Below the pieces are notes generated by a model. That model saw nothing but the letters and a program-made list of their open reading frames with translations. It was not told the origin of the DNA and ran no database searches. Shown here in pieces: positions 1-5,870 of a stretch of 8,254 nucleotides of DNA (within the stretch, counting starts at the first letter, position 1; every line of letters begins with the position of its first letter). Position numbers and translations under genes: made by a program. Source of the DNA: an uncultured Bacilli bacterium (GTDB lineage Bacteria > Bacillota_I > Bacilli_A > RF39 > UBA660); the NCBI GenBank assembly GCA_947628635.1, contig CANRAX010000057.1, positions 1-8,254 on the forward strand, written 5' to 3'.

Positions 1-648
1 ACACATACTTATTCTTCAACTTTTGCTATTTATTGTCTCCAAAAATTGTGGAAAGTTTATTATTACGGTTCTTCGGGCTATGATTTTTCAGAGTTTAATT
101 TAGAAAATAATGATAGCAAGGATTGTGCTTTTTACGAGCTTTTATCACTTCAATGCTTTAGTACAAAGAATTTAACAATATATTCGGAGGGTGGAGCATT
201 AAATAGACTAGAAAAGATGATGGATATTTATGAAAATGAATTGTTTAAAAAATATTTACATGTTTGCACAATAAAAAAAGATAATTGCAGTATCTGTGAT
301 AAGTGCATGAGAACAATTTTATCTTTATATGCTCTAACAGATGATTTAACTCCTTATAAAGATATATTTGATATAGATTACTTTAATAATAATAAAGAAA
401 AATATTTTAAATACCTTTATGATAATCATTTATTTCATGATAAAATGAATGAACCTACTTATCAAAAATTATTAGAAAAAGAAGATTTTAGAAATTACAT
501 CGCTCAGTATGAAACGAAAAAAGAAGAATTGAGTGAAGCTGACTATTATAAAAGAGAATATGAAAAAATAGCTAACTCTAAAACATTTAAAGTAGGAGAT
601 ACTATCATGAAAATTCCAAGAAAATTAAAGAACATGATTAAAAAGTAA
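1..648 (+). CDS. QueC-like / PP-loop superfamily protein, C-terminal part (5' end outside window)
   Basis: The frame is open to base 1, so this is the 3' part of a longer gene. The TTG at 46 lies inside it, has no ribosome binding site, and would cut off a conserved-looking HTYSSTFA segment. Visible are the HTxSS stretch, a GSSGYDF segment, EGGALNRLEK, and a four-cysteine cluster C-x6-C-x2-C-x2-C followed by MRT (Cys codons at 265, 286, 295, 304). The same cysteine spacing style ends QueC (7-cyano-7-deazaguanine synthase), where it binds zinc. The closest proteins I recall are QueC-like ATP-dependent enzymes in surface-polysaccharide loci that share HTHSS, LEKT and NCGxCEKCxRT motifs. The nucleotide-binding SGGxDS loop would lie upstream and is not visible. 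The last ~35 residues form a basic, amphipathic tail (SKTFKVGDTIMKIPRKLKN) like those ending many Firmicutes glycosyltransferases. Substrate and pathway are unknown; a glycan-modification role is inference. Confidence 0.72.
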   Translation, partial: THTYSSTFAIYCLQKLWKVYYYGSSGYDFSEFNLENNDSKDCAFYELLSLQCFSTKNLTIYSEGGALNRLEKMMDIYENELFKKYLHVCTIKKDNCSICDKCMRTILSLYALTDDLTPYKDIFDIDYFNNNKEKYFKYLYDNHLFHDKMNEPTYQKLLEKEDFRNYIAQYETKKEELSEADYYKREYEKIANSKTFKVGDTIMKIPRKLKNMIKK

Positions 649-664
649 TATATTTTTACTAATA

Positions 665-704
665 AAAAAACTAAGAATTTTTATTTCTGAATTCTTAGTT
701 TTTT
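665..704. terminator. Bidirectional intrinsic terminator between convergent genes
   Basis: A perfect 15-bp inverted repeat: the arm at 665-679 begins with six A and pairs with 690-704, which ends in six T; the loop is 680-689. The A-run and T-run give a U-tract in both directions, so it can stop the QueC-like gene on + and the C39 gene on -. The right arm reaches into the stop codon of the - strand gene (703-705). Confidence 0.85.
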
Positions 705-2460
705 AGTTTTTACTTAATGCATATATTGAAGCTCCACCTAAGCGGTCTTCAGGATCTTTGCTTTGTTCATTCCAAATTCTTGTTGTTTCTACCCATCCAT
801 TATTATTCTCTTTTAGAGGATCGTAAGCATTCGTTTTTCCATCTTTATATTCAGACATAACAATGGCGTGGTTCCATAAAAGCGTTGCAAACTTTCCATT
901 TGTCATTGCTGCATAAACAATTTTTCCACTTTTTAACTGTTCATCCAACTCCTCAACACTATTAACAGGTTCCACTTTTATATTCCAATGTTTAGCAGCT
1001 TCAAAAATTGCCAAGCCACTTATACCATCATACTGTCTATCAAAAGTGTTAGTATTATAATATAAATAATTTGCAACATCGATAGGCAAAATAGTTTTAC
1101 CTAATATAGATTGAAAAGCCATTGCCATACTTGTTGGTCCACAACCAGTACCACCCATAGTTCCTTTTAAATATAAAACATTTTTCCATCTTAAATCTTT
1201 TTGATTATAATAATAAGGAATATACTGAGTCATAATATATTCTCCAGTAACATCATCCAACACTATTACATTATTTGTATTCTTATCTTTTACTCTACCG
1301 GTTCTTTTGCCTTTGTCATCAAAATAATATATCTTTCCATCAATTTCTTGAAATCCATTTACAACATAATGATTTACAACATAATATGTTTTACCATCTA
1401 TTATGTTTTCGCCTTCCTTTACACTACCATCTTCATAAAGATAAAACTTTTTATTATTTAAACCTTGCCAGCCTCTAAGAAGACGAGCAGAACCTAAACC
1501 AAAGAAATAAGTTTTACCATCGATATTTTGGAAACCTTCAAGCATAAAATTATCTCTAGCATAATAATCTTCATTACCAATATGTTGCCAACCTTGAGTA
1601 ATGGAACCATCTTTGTTTAAATAAAACTTTTTATTATTTAAGCCTTGCCAGCCTCTAAGAAGACGAGCAGAGCCTAAACCAAAGAAGTAAGTTTTATCAT
1701 CAATATTTTGGAAACCTTCAAGCATAAAATTATCTCTGACATAATAATCTTCATTATCAATATGTTGCCAACCTTGAGTAACGGAACCATCTTTATTAAG
1801 ATAAAACTTTTTATTAGGGCCAAGTGATTGCCAACCTCTAAGAAGACGAGCAGAACCTAAACCAAAGAAATAAGTTTTGTCATCAATAGTTTGAAAACTA
1901 TCAACCATAAAATTATCTTTAACATAATAATCTTCATTATTAATATGTTGCCAACCTTGAGTAACGGAACCATCTTTATTAAGATAAAATTTTTTATTAT
2001 TTAAGCCTTGCCAACCTCTAAGAAGACGAGCAGAACCTAAACCGAAGAAATAAGTTTTACCATCGATATTTTGGAAACCTTCAAGCATAAAATTAGCTCT
2101 AGCATAATAATCTTCATTATCAATATGTTGCCAGCCTTGAGTAACGGAACCATCTTTATTAAGATAAAACTTTTTATTAGAACCAAGTGATTGCCAACCT
2201 CTAAGAAGACGAGCAGAACCTAAACCAAAGAAGTAAGTTTTACCATCAATAGTTTGAAAACCTTCTACTTTTTTTCCATTTACAATATAATAATCTTCAC
2301 CATTTTCATGAATCCATTGACCAGTATTTGTTATTACTGATACCTCTTCTTCATTTTCAATATCGCTATTATCTTCAATACTTTCTTCTAAAGCAAAACT
2401 TTTAAAAGGAAATAAAATTATAGCCAAAAAAAAGATAATTATTAAATATTTTTTTCTCAT
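703..2460 (-). CDS. Secreted C39-like cysteine peptidase with wall/glucan-binding repeats
   Basis: 585 residues. A signal peptide (KK, then a hydrophobic core, then S-F-A) predicts cleavage after Ala23. An acidic linker (24-45) follows, then choline/glucan-binding-type repeats from about 47 to 389, and a C-terminal papain-like C39-type domain (about 413-585, Peptidase_C39_2-like). Likely catalytic residues are Cys440 in GTGCGPTS, His531 in WNHAIVM and Asp547 in YDP; Gln420 in YYNQKD may form the oxyanion hole. Each 60/61-residue repeat holds three ~20-residue GWQ/GFQ motifs; five copies are nearly identical and a sixth is degenerate. The ATG at 2460 is preceded at 8 nt by AAGGTG (complement of 2469-2474). 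The protein is probably exported and held on wall polymers or glucans, cutting a peptide or isopeptide bond there. The substrate cannot be told from sequence. It appears monocistronic, with its own promoter and terminator. Domain calls are firm; the biological role is inference. Confidence 0.88.
   Translation of the reverse strand: MRKKYLIIIFFLAIILFPFKSFALEESIEDNSDIENEEEVSVITNTGQWIHENGEDYYIVNGKKVEGFQTIDGKTYFFGLGSARLLRGWQSLGSNKKFYLNKDGSVTQGWQHIDNEDYYARANFMLEGFQNIDGKTYFFGLGSARLLRGWQGLNNKKFYLNKDGSVTQGWQHINNEDYYVKDNFMVDSFQTIDDKTYFFGLGSARLLRGWQSLGPNKKFYLNKDGSVTQGWQHIDNEDYYVRDNFMLEGFQNIDDKTYFFGLGSARLLRGWQGLNNKKFYLNKDGSITQGWQHIGNEDYYARDNFMLEGFQNIDGKTYFFGLGSARLLRGWQGLNNKKFYLYEDGSVKEGENIIDGKTYYVVNHYVVNGFQEIDGKIYYFDDKGKRTGRVKDKNTNNVIVLDDVTGEYIMTQYIPYYYNQKDLRWKNVLYLKGTMGGTGCGPTSMAMAFQSILGKTILPIDVANYLYYNTNTFDRQYDGISGLAIFEAAKHWNIKVEPVNSVEELDEQLKSGKIVYAAMTNGKFATLLWNHAIVMSEYKDGKTNAYDPLKENNNGWVETTRIWNEQSKDPEDRLGGASIYALSKN
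1357..2262 (-). repeat. Five tandem 180/183-bp coding repeats, order A-B-A-B-B
   Basis: Units in coding order are 2262-2080 (183 bp), 2079-1900 (180), 1899-1717 (183), 1716-1537 (180) and 1536-1357 (180). Type A units carry QTID and an SLGSN/SLGPN insertion; type B units carry QNID and GLNN. The + strand marker AGACGAGCAG recurs at 1481, 1661, 1844, 2024 and 2207, giving spacings of 180, 183, 180 and 183. Over about 50 bases around this marker the copies differ at only a few, mostly silent, positions. The last unit decays in its second half into diverged repeat (LYEDGSVKEG). The pattern indicates recent duplication of a 363-bp A-B dimer plus an extra B. Confidence 0.9.
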
Positions 2461-2481
2461 ATAAAGTACACCTTCATTTTA

Positions 2482-2510
2482 ATTATAGCAAATGTAAGTA
2501 AAAAAGACAA
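2482..2510 (-). promoter_or_regulatory. Sigma-A-type promoter of the C39-repeat gene
   Basis: On the - strand, TTGTCT (complement of 2505-2510) is separated by exactly 17 bp from a perfect TATAAT (complement of 2482-2487). The -10 is extended by TGC (complement of 2488-2490). The predicted start is about 2475, very near the Shine-Dalgarno, so the leader would be short (roughly 15 nt). Confidence 0.65.
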
Positions 2511-2565
2511 TGTTTATAATTTACGATATTTTCCTAAGTGACTAGTATTTTTTTTCAATTATGTT

Positions 2566-2571
2566 TATAAT
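2566..2571 (+). promoter_or_regulatory. Possible -10 element of the lipid kinase gene
   Basis: A perfect TATAAT lies 33 bases ahead of the preferred GTG start. No good -35 exists at 16-18 bp upstream (TAGTAT is the best at 17), so the call rests on the -10 alone. The same ten bases, TGTTTATAAT, also occur at 2511-2520. Confidence 0.35.
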
Positions 2572-2603
2572 AATAGTGATTATAAATATTTGAGGTGGTT
2601 ATT

Positions 2604-3524
2604 GTGCGCAAATGTGTAATCATTATGAATCCAGCTAGTGGTAAAAAGAAAAAAATTAATAATTATAAAGATTTTTATGATATCTTACGTAAATATGGTT
2701 ATGATACAGAAATTATTTTTACAAAAGCCAAAAATGATGCAACAAGAATTATAAAAGAATTAGACGATGATGTTGATTTAGTAATTAGTGCAGGAGGAGA
2801 TGGAACACTAAATGAAATTGTTACAGGTAATTGTGGCCGTCTAAAAAAATTAACTTTAGCTGATTTACCTATGGGAACAACTAATGATGTTGGTAATATG
2901 TATGGTCTAAATAAAAATGTTTATCAAAATTTAGAAAAGATACTTAAAGGCCGTCCAAAAGATATAGATGTTTGTTTTATAAATAATACTCCTTTTATTT
3001 ATGTTGCTTGTTTAGGAGACTATATAGATATGGCTTATAATACTCCGAGAGAGTTGAAGAAAAAATATGGCAAAGTAGCTTATATTATGTATGGTTTAAA
3101 GCAATTAAGAAATAAAATTAATCGTTATGATATAAGATATAAAGTAGATGGAAAAACTTATGAAGGAAAATATTCCTTTCTATTTATAACAAATTCTTCT
3201 CGTGTAGCTGGTGTATCTGATATTTATTATGATGTAAAATTAGATGATGGTATGTTTGAAATAGCTTTAGCTGATATAAAGACAAAAAAAGATATGCTTA
3301 AAATGCTCGTTTTAGTCAATACTATGGATGTTAAAGATATTCCAGGAATAACTTACTATCAAACAGATAACTTTGAAGTAGAATTTTTAACAGGACCAAA
3401 AACTTCATGGTGTATTGATGGAGAAGAGTATAAAACAACAACTAAAAAATTTCACTTTAGAGTTGAACAAAATATGAAAATGTTAATGCCAAAAGAAAGA
3501 ATAAAAAAACTTTTTCGATATTAA
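2604..3524 (+). CDS. Diacylglycerol kinase / YegS-family lipid kinase
   Basis: 306 residues from the GTG at 2604, close to the ~300 usual for DgkB/YegS proteins. I prefer this start because AGGTGG (2593-2598) sits 5 nt before it, whereas an in-frame GTG at 2595 overlaps that ribosome binding site. DAGK catalytic-domain motifs are in order: a nucleotide loop NPASGKKKK near the N-terminus, SAGGDGTLNE (GGDGT at about 64-68), LPMGTTND (about 88-95), and in the second lobe KLDDGMFEI (Asp about 214-215) and the C-terminal IDGEE (about 271-275). In DgkB, Asp216 and Glu273 are catalytic or Mg-associated, and these match by position. It probably phosphorylates diacylglycerol with ATP at the inner membrane face, returning lipid released by envelope polymer synthesis to phosphatidate. 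Related members (YegS, BmrU) have other or unknown lipid substrates, so DgkB is not certain. It appears to be transcribed alone. Confidence 0.9.
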   Translation: MRKCVIIMNPASGKKKKINNYKDFYDILRKYGYDTEIIFTKAKNDATRIIKELDDDVDLVISAGGDGTLNEIVTGNCGRLKKLTLADLPMGTTNDVGNMYGLNKNVYQNLEKILKGRPKDIDVCFINNTPFIYVACLGDYIDMAYNTPRELKKKYGKVAYIMYGLKQLRNKINRYDIRYKVDGKTYEGKYSFLFITNSSRVAGVSDIYYDVKLDDGMFEIALADIKTKKDMLKMLVLVNTMDVKDIPGITYYQTDNFEVEFLTGPKTSWCIDGEEYKTTTKKFHFRVEQNMKMLMPKERIKKLFRY

Positions 3525-3540
3525 ATTTAACTTTGATAAT

Positions 3541-3599
3541 AAGTATAAGTAGTAATTGAAAAAATAGGTTTCTTAGTCATTTTACACTTATACTTTTTT
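3541..3599 (+). terminator. Probable terminator after the lipid kinase, long loop
   Basis: AAGTATAAGT (3541-3550) pairs perfectly with ACTTATACTT (3586-3595), followed by a run of T to 3599. The 35-nt loop is much longer than usual and the stem is AT-rich, so this is weaker than the other terminators in the window. Confidence 0.45.
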
Positions 3600-3653
3600 C
3601 TTTGTCAAAATATTTAATTATCATTAAATTCTATTAAAGTATAAAAAATTATC

Positions 3654-3682
3654 TTGACATTCTAATGCATATATTATAGTAT
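3654..3682 (+). promoter_or_regulatory. Promoter of the metal-efflux operon
   Basis: A perfect -35 TTGACA (3654-3659) is followed by TATAGT (3675-3680, 15-bp spacing) or TAGTAT (3677-3682, 17-bp spacing). I cannot choose between the two -10 readings. The predicted start falls at or just before the operator at 3689-3704, as expected for a repressor-controlled promoter. Confidence 0.7.
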
Positions 3683-3688
3683 GAATAC

Positions 3689-3704
3689 ATGAACAATCAT
3701 TCAT
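3689..3704 (+). promoter_or_regulatory. ArsR/SmtB-type operator, TGAA-N6-TTCA
   Basis: The site ATGAACAATCATTCAT is an imperfect inverted repeat with arms ATGAA and TTCAT six bases apart. TGAA-N6-TTCA is the known core of operators for SmtB, CzrA and relatives. It covers the likely transcription start and lies just ahead of the ribosome binding site of the repressor gene, implying autorepression. An extra ATGAA half-site lies at 3681-3685, 8 bp upstream in direct orientation. Confidence 0.78.
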
Positions 3705-3722
3705 ATGATAGGAGATTGATTT

Positions 3723-4019
3723 ATGAAAATGCATAGTAAAGAATTACTATATGGTTTAAGTGAATTTTATAAAATATTTGGTGATGAAACTAGACTTCGT
3801 ATTTTAGATGTTTTATTAAATAAACCTCTTTGTGTAAAGGAAATAAGTGAAACTTTAGATATATCTCAATCAGCTATTTCTCATCAATTAAAAAATTTAC
3901 GAGCTTCAAACTTAGTAAAAACAGAAAAAATTGGTAAAAATGTTTATTATTCTATAAGTGATAATCATATCAAAATAATTTTAAAATATGGACTTGAACA
4001 TATTTCGGAGGTAATGTAG
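3723..4019 (+). CDS. ArsR/SmtB-family metal-responsive repressor (zinc-type alpha5 site)
   Basis: 98 residues; the ATG at 3723 follows AGGAG (3710-3714) by 8 nt. A winged helix with FGDETRLRILDVL (19-31) and recognition helix SQSAISHQLKNLR (48-60) is typical of the ArsR/SmtB family. The C-terminal helix carries Asp80-x-His82, then His93-x-x-Glu96, the same D-x-H ... H-x-x-E ligand set and spacing as the alpha5 zinc site of SmtB (CzrA has His at the last position). The CadC-type ELCVCD metal loop is reduced to LCVKE, keeping one cysteine (Cys37), so a cadmium/lead alpha3N site is unlikely. It should bind the TGAA-N6-TTCA operator when metal-free and release it on zinc (possibly cobalt or cadmium) binding. 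The ATPase gene starts 2 bases after its stop. Confidence 0.93.
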   Translation: MKMHSKELLYGLSEFYKIFGDETRLRILDVLLNKPLCVKEISETLDISQSAISHQLKNLRASNLVKTEKIGKNVYYSISDNHIKIILKYGLEHISEVM

Positions 4020-4021
4020 AA

Positions 4022-5836
4022 ATGACAAAAATATATAATTTAGACTTTTTTAAAATAATATTAAGTTTAATTCTTTTTATCTTTTCTTTATTATGTCCAA
4101 TTAATTTTAAATTAATTCTTTTAATAATTGCCTATATTATTATTAGTTATGAAGTATATGTTGAAGCTTTTCATAATTTACAAAAAGGACAAATTTTTGA
4201 TGAAAATTTTTTGATGATTATAGCGACATTAGGTGCTTTTATAATTAAAAGTTATGAAGAAGCATTTATGGTAATGTTTTTATTTGAAGTAGGAGAATAT
4301 TTATCTAATTTAGCCATTAATAAAAGTAAAAAATCTTTATATGAATTACTTGATTTAAAAAAAGATACTATTACTAAAATTTCTCAAAATAAACAATTAA
4401 CAATTCCTGTGGAAAACGCACATATAGGTGATATTTTTATTGTTAAACCGGGTGAAAGAATATGTCTAGATGGAAAAGTTATAGAAGGAAATAGTTATGT
4501 AGATACTTCAGCTTTAACGGGGGAAACTAAAGCTAAAGAAATAAAAGAAAATGATATGGTATTAAGTGGTTTTATTAATCAAACTTCTCTTCTTAAAATT
4601 CAAGCTACAACTGATAGTTCTACTTCCACGACTGCTAGAATAATGAACCTTTTAAAAGAAGCTGACGAAACTAAAAGTAAAACAGAAACTTTTCTAACAA
4701 AATTTTCAAAAATATACACTCCTATAATTGTTTTTATAGCTTTAATAATTGGTATAGTTTTCTCTTTAATTACAAAAGATTACAATACATGGATTTACCG
4801 TGCTTTAGTTTTTTTAGTAACATCTTGTCCTTGTGCTTTAGTTATTTCCATTCCCTTAGCTTATTTTAGTGGAATAGGTATTGCTAGTAGAAAAGGAATA
4901 CTAATAAAAGGTAGTAAAGAATTAGATACTTTAAATGAAGAATTATATTTGCTTTTAGATAAAACAGGAACATTAACTAAAGGTAACTTTGTAATTACAA
5001 AAGTAAAGGCTTACAACTTAACTGAAAAAGAATTACTACAATATGCTTCTTCAATTGAAGAAAATTCTCTTCATCCCATAGCTCTAGCTATAAAAAGTTG
5101 CAGTAAGAAAAAAAATCTTCCTATAAAAGATTTTAAAGAAATAAGTGGAAAAGGTCTAAGTGCTATTATAAATAAAAAAGAAGTTTTAATTGGTAATAAA
5201 AGATTAATGGAAGAAGAAAAAATAAAAGTAGAAGATATAACTTCTTTAGGAACTATTATTTATATTAGTATCAATCATCAATGTGAAGGCTACATTATCC
5301 TAGAAGATGAAATGAAAAAATCTGCTTTAAGTCTTATTGATTTAAAAAATCGCTTTAAGAATATTATTATTCTATCAGGTGATAAGACTAATATTGTTTC
5401 ACAGATTGCTAAGAAGTTAAAGATAAATACTTACTATGGTGAACTACTTCCTGAAGATAAAATAAATTATGTAAAAAAATATCAAACTATGGGTAAAACA
5501 ATGTTTGTAGGAGACGGTATCAATGACGCTCCTGTCATTAAATTAGCAGATATTGGAGTAGCAATGGGATTAAAGGGAAGTGATGCTTCGATTGAGACTA
5601 GTGATATTGTGTTAATGAATGATAATTTAAATACTTTAAAAGTAGCTTTAAATATTGCTAAAGAAACGAAAAAAAAGGTAATTCAAAATGTCACTTTTGC
5701 CCTTATTGTTAAATTTATCATTTTAATATTAGCTTTTTTCGGTATAAGCAGCATATGGATGGCTGTCTTTGCTGATGTAGGTGTTACATTCTTAGTTATT
5801 CTAAATGTTTTAATGTTATTTGTAAAAAAGTATTAA
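4022..5836 (+). CDS. P1B-type heavy-metal ATPase, Zn/Cd (CadA/ZntA-like), no N-terminal HMA domain
   Basis: 604 residues; GGAGG (4007-4011) lies inside the repressor gene, so translation may be coupled. Motifs in order: actuator TGE (166-168), Cys-Pro-Cys in membrane helix 6 (269-271), phosphorylated Asp313 in DKTGTLTKG, SLHP (349-352) as in P1B nucleotide-binding domains, and GDGIND (497-502). Lys564 in the seventh helix and Asp585 in ADVG of the eighth match the Zn/Cd/Pb (P1B-2) group typified by ZntA. The protein begins almost directly with the first membrane helix; there is no GMxCxxC or HMA domain and no His-rich stretch, which explains its length compared with ~700 or more for CadA. The actuator motif continues TGETKAKE rather than the usual TGESxPV. 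With the adjacent SmtB-type repressor, ATP-driven export of Zn(II), perhaps also Cd(II), is the likely job. A ZosA-like uptake role is less likely given this regulator. Confidence 0.92.
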   Translation: MTKIYNLDFFKIILSLILFIFSLLCPINFKLILLIIAYIIISYEVYVEAFHNLQKGQIFDENFLMIIATLGAFIIKSYEEAFMVMFLFEVGEYLSNLAINKSKKSLYELLDLKKDTITKISQNKQLTIPVENAHIGDIFIVKPGERICLDGKVIEGNSYVDTSALTGETKAKEIKENDMVLSGFINQTSLLKIQATTDSSTSTTARIMNLLKEADETKSKTETFLTKFSKIYTPIIVFIALIIGIVFSLITKDYNTWIYRALVFLVTSCPCALVISIPLAYFSGIGIASRKGILIKGSKELDTLNEELYLLLDKTGTLTKGNFVITKVKAYNLTEKELLQYASSIEENSLHPIALAIKSCSKKKNLPIKDFKEISGKGLSAIINKKEVLIGNKRLMEEEKIKVEDITSLGTIIYISINHQCEGYIILEDEMKKSALSLIDLKNRFKNIIILSGDKTNIVSQIAKKLKINTYYGELLPEDKINYVKKYQTMGKTMFVGDGINDAPVIKLADIGVAMGLKGSDASIETSDIVLMNDNLNTLKVALNIAKETKKKVIQNVTFALIVKFIILILAFFGISSIWMAVFADVGVTFLVILNVLMLFVKKY

Positions 5837-5848
5837 ATATTATATAAT
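5820..5848 (+). promoter_or_regulatory. Possible promoter of the GH25 gene
   Basis: TTGTAA (5820-5825), 17 bp, then a perfect TATAAT (5843-5848), overlapping the end of the ATPase gene. The predicted start near 5855 leaves a leader of only about 16 nt, beginning at the ribosome binding site. With no terminator in the 34-base gap, readthrough from the metal operon is also possible. Confidence 0.42.
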
Positions 5849-5854
5849 AATATT

Positions 5855-5864
5855 AGGATGTGAT
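5855..5864 (+). promoter_or_regulatory. Extended Shine-Dalgarno that fixes a TTG start
   Basis: AGGATGTGAT matches the full anti-SD complement AGGAGGTGAT at nine of ten positions. It ends 6 nt before TTG at 5871, which supports that codon as the start. The ATG inside it (5858) meets TGA at once. Confidence 0.7.
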
Positions 5865-5870
5865 TTTTGA

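Noticed and set aside
46..48. TTG as the start of the QueC-like gene
   Set aside because: No Shine-Dalgarno precedes it, the frame stays open to base 1, and the upstream residues (HTYSSTFA) look conserved in the family, so the gene begins outside the window.
1201..1478. Two open frames on the + strand (1201-1461 and 1275-1478)
   Set aside because: They lie wholly antisense to the C39-repeat gene, have Ile/Tyr-rich compositions expected from the complement of its AT-rich codons, and no ribosome binding site.
1357..2262. CRISPR array or non-coding satellite
   Set aside because: The period is 180/183 bp, always a multiple of three, without distinct spacers, and lies within one long coding frame with recognisable wall-binding motifs.
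2595..2597. GTG at 2595 as the start of the lipid kinase
   Set aside because: It overlaps AGGTGG, the only ribosome binding site present; the GTG at 2604 is correctly spaced from that site.
3525..3653. Riboswitch or small RNA in the gap after the lipid kinase
   Set aside because: Apart from the long-loop hairpin and promoter, I see only AT-rich sequence with no conserved riboswitch core.
4022..4230. Hidden N-terminal heavy-metal-associated domain in the ATPase
   Set aside because: The first ~50 residues are hydrophobic membrane segments with a single Cys25 and no CxxC; the repressor gene ends 2 bases upstream, so no room exists for an HMA domain.
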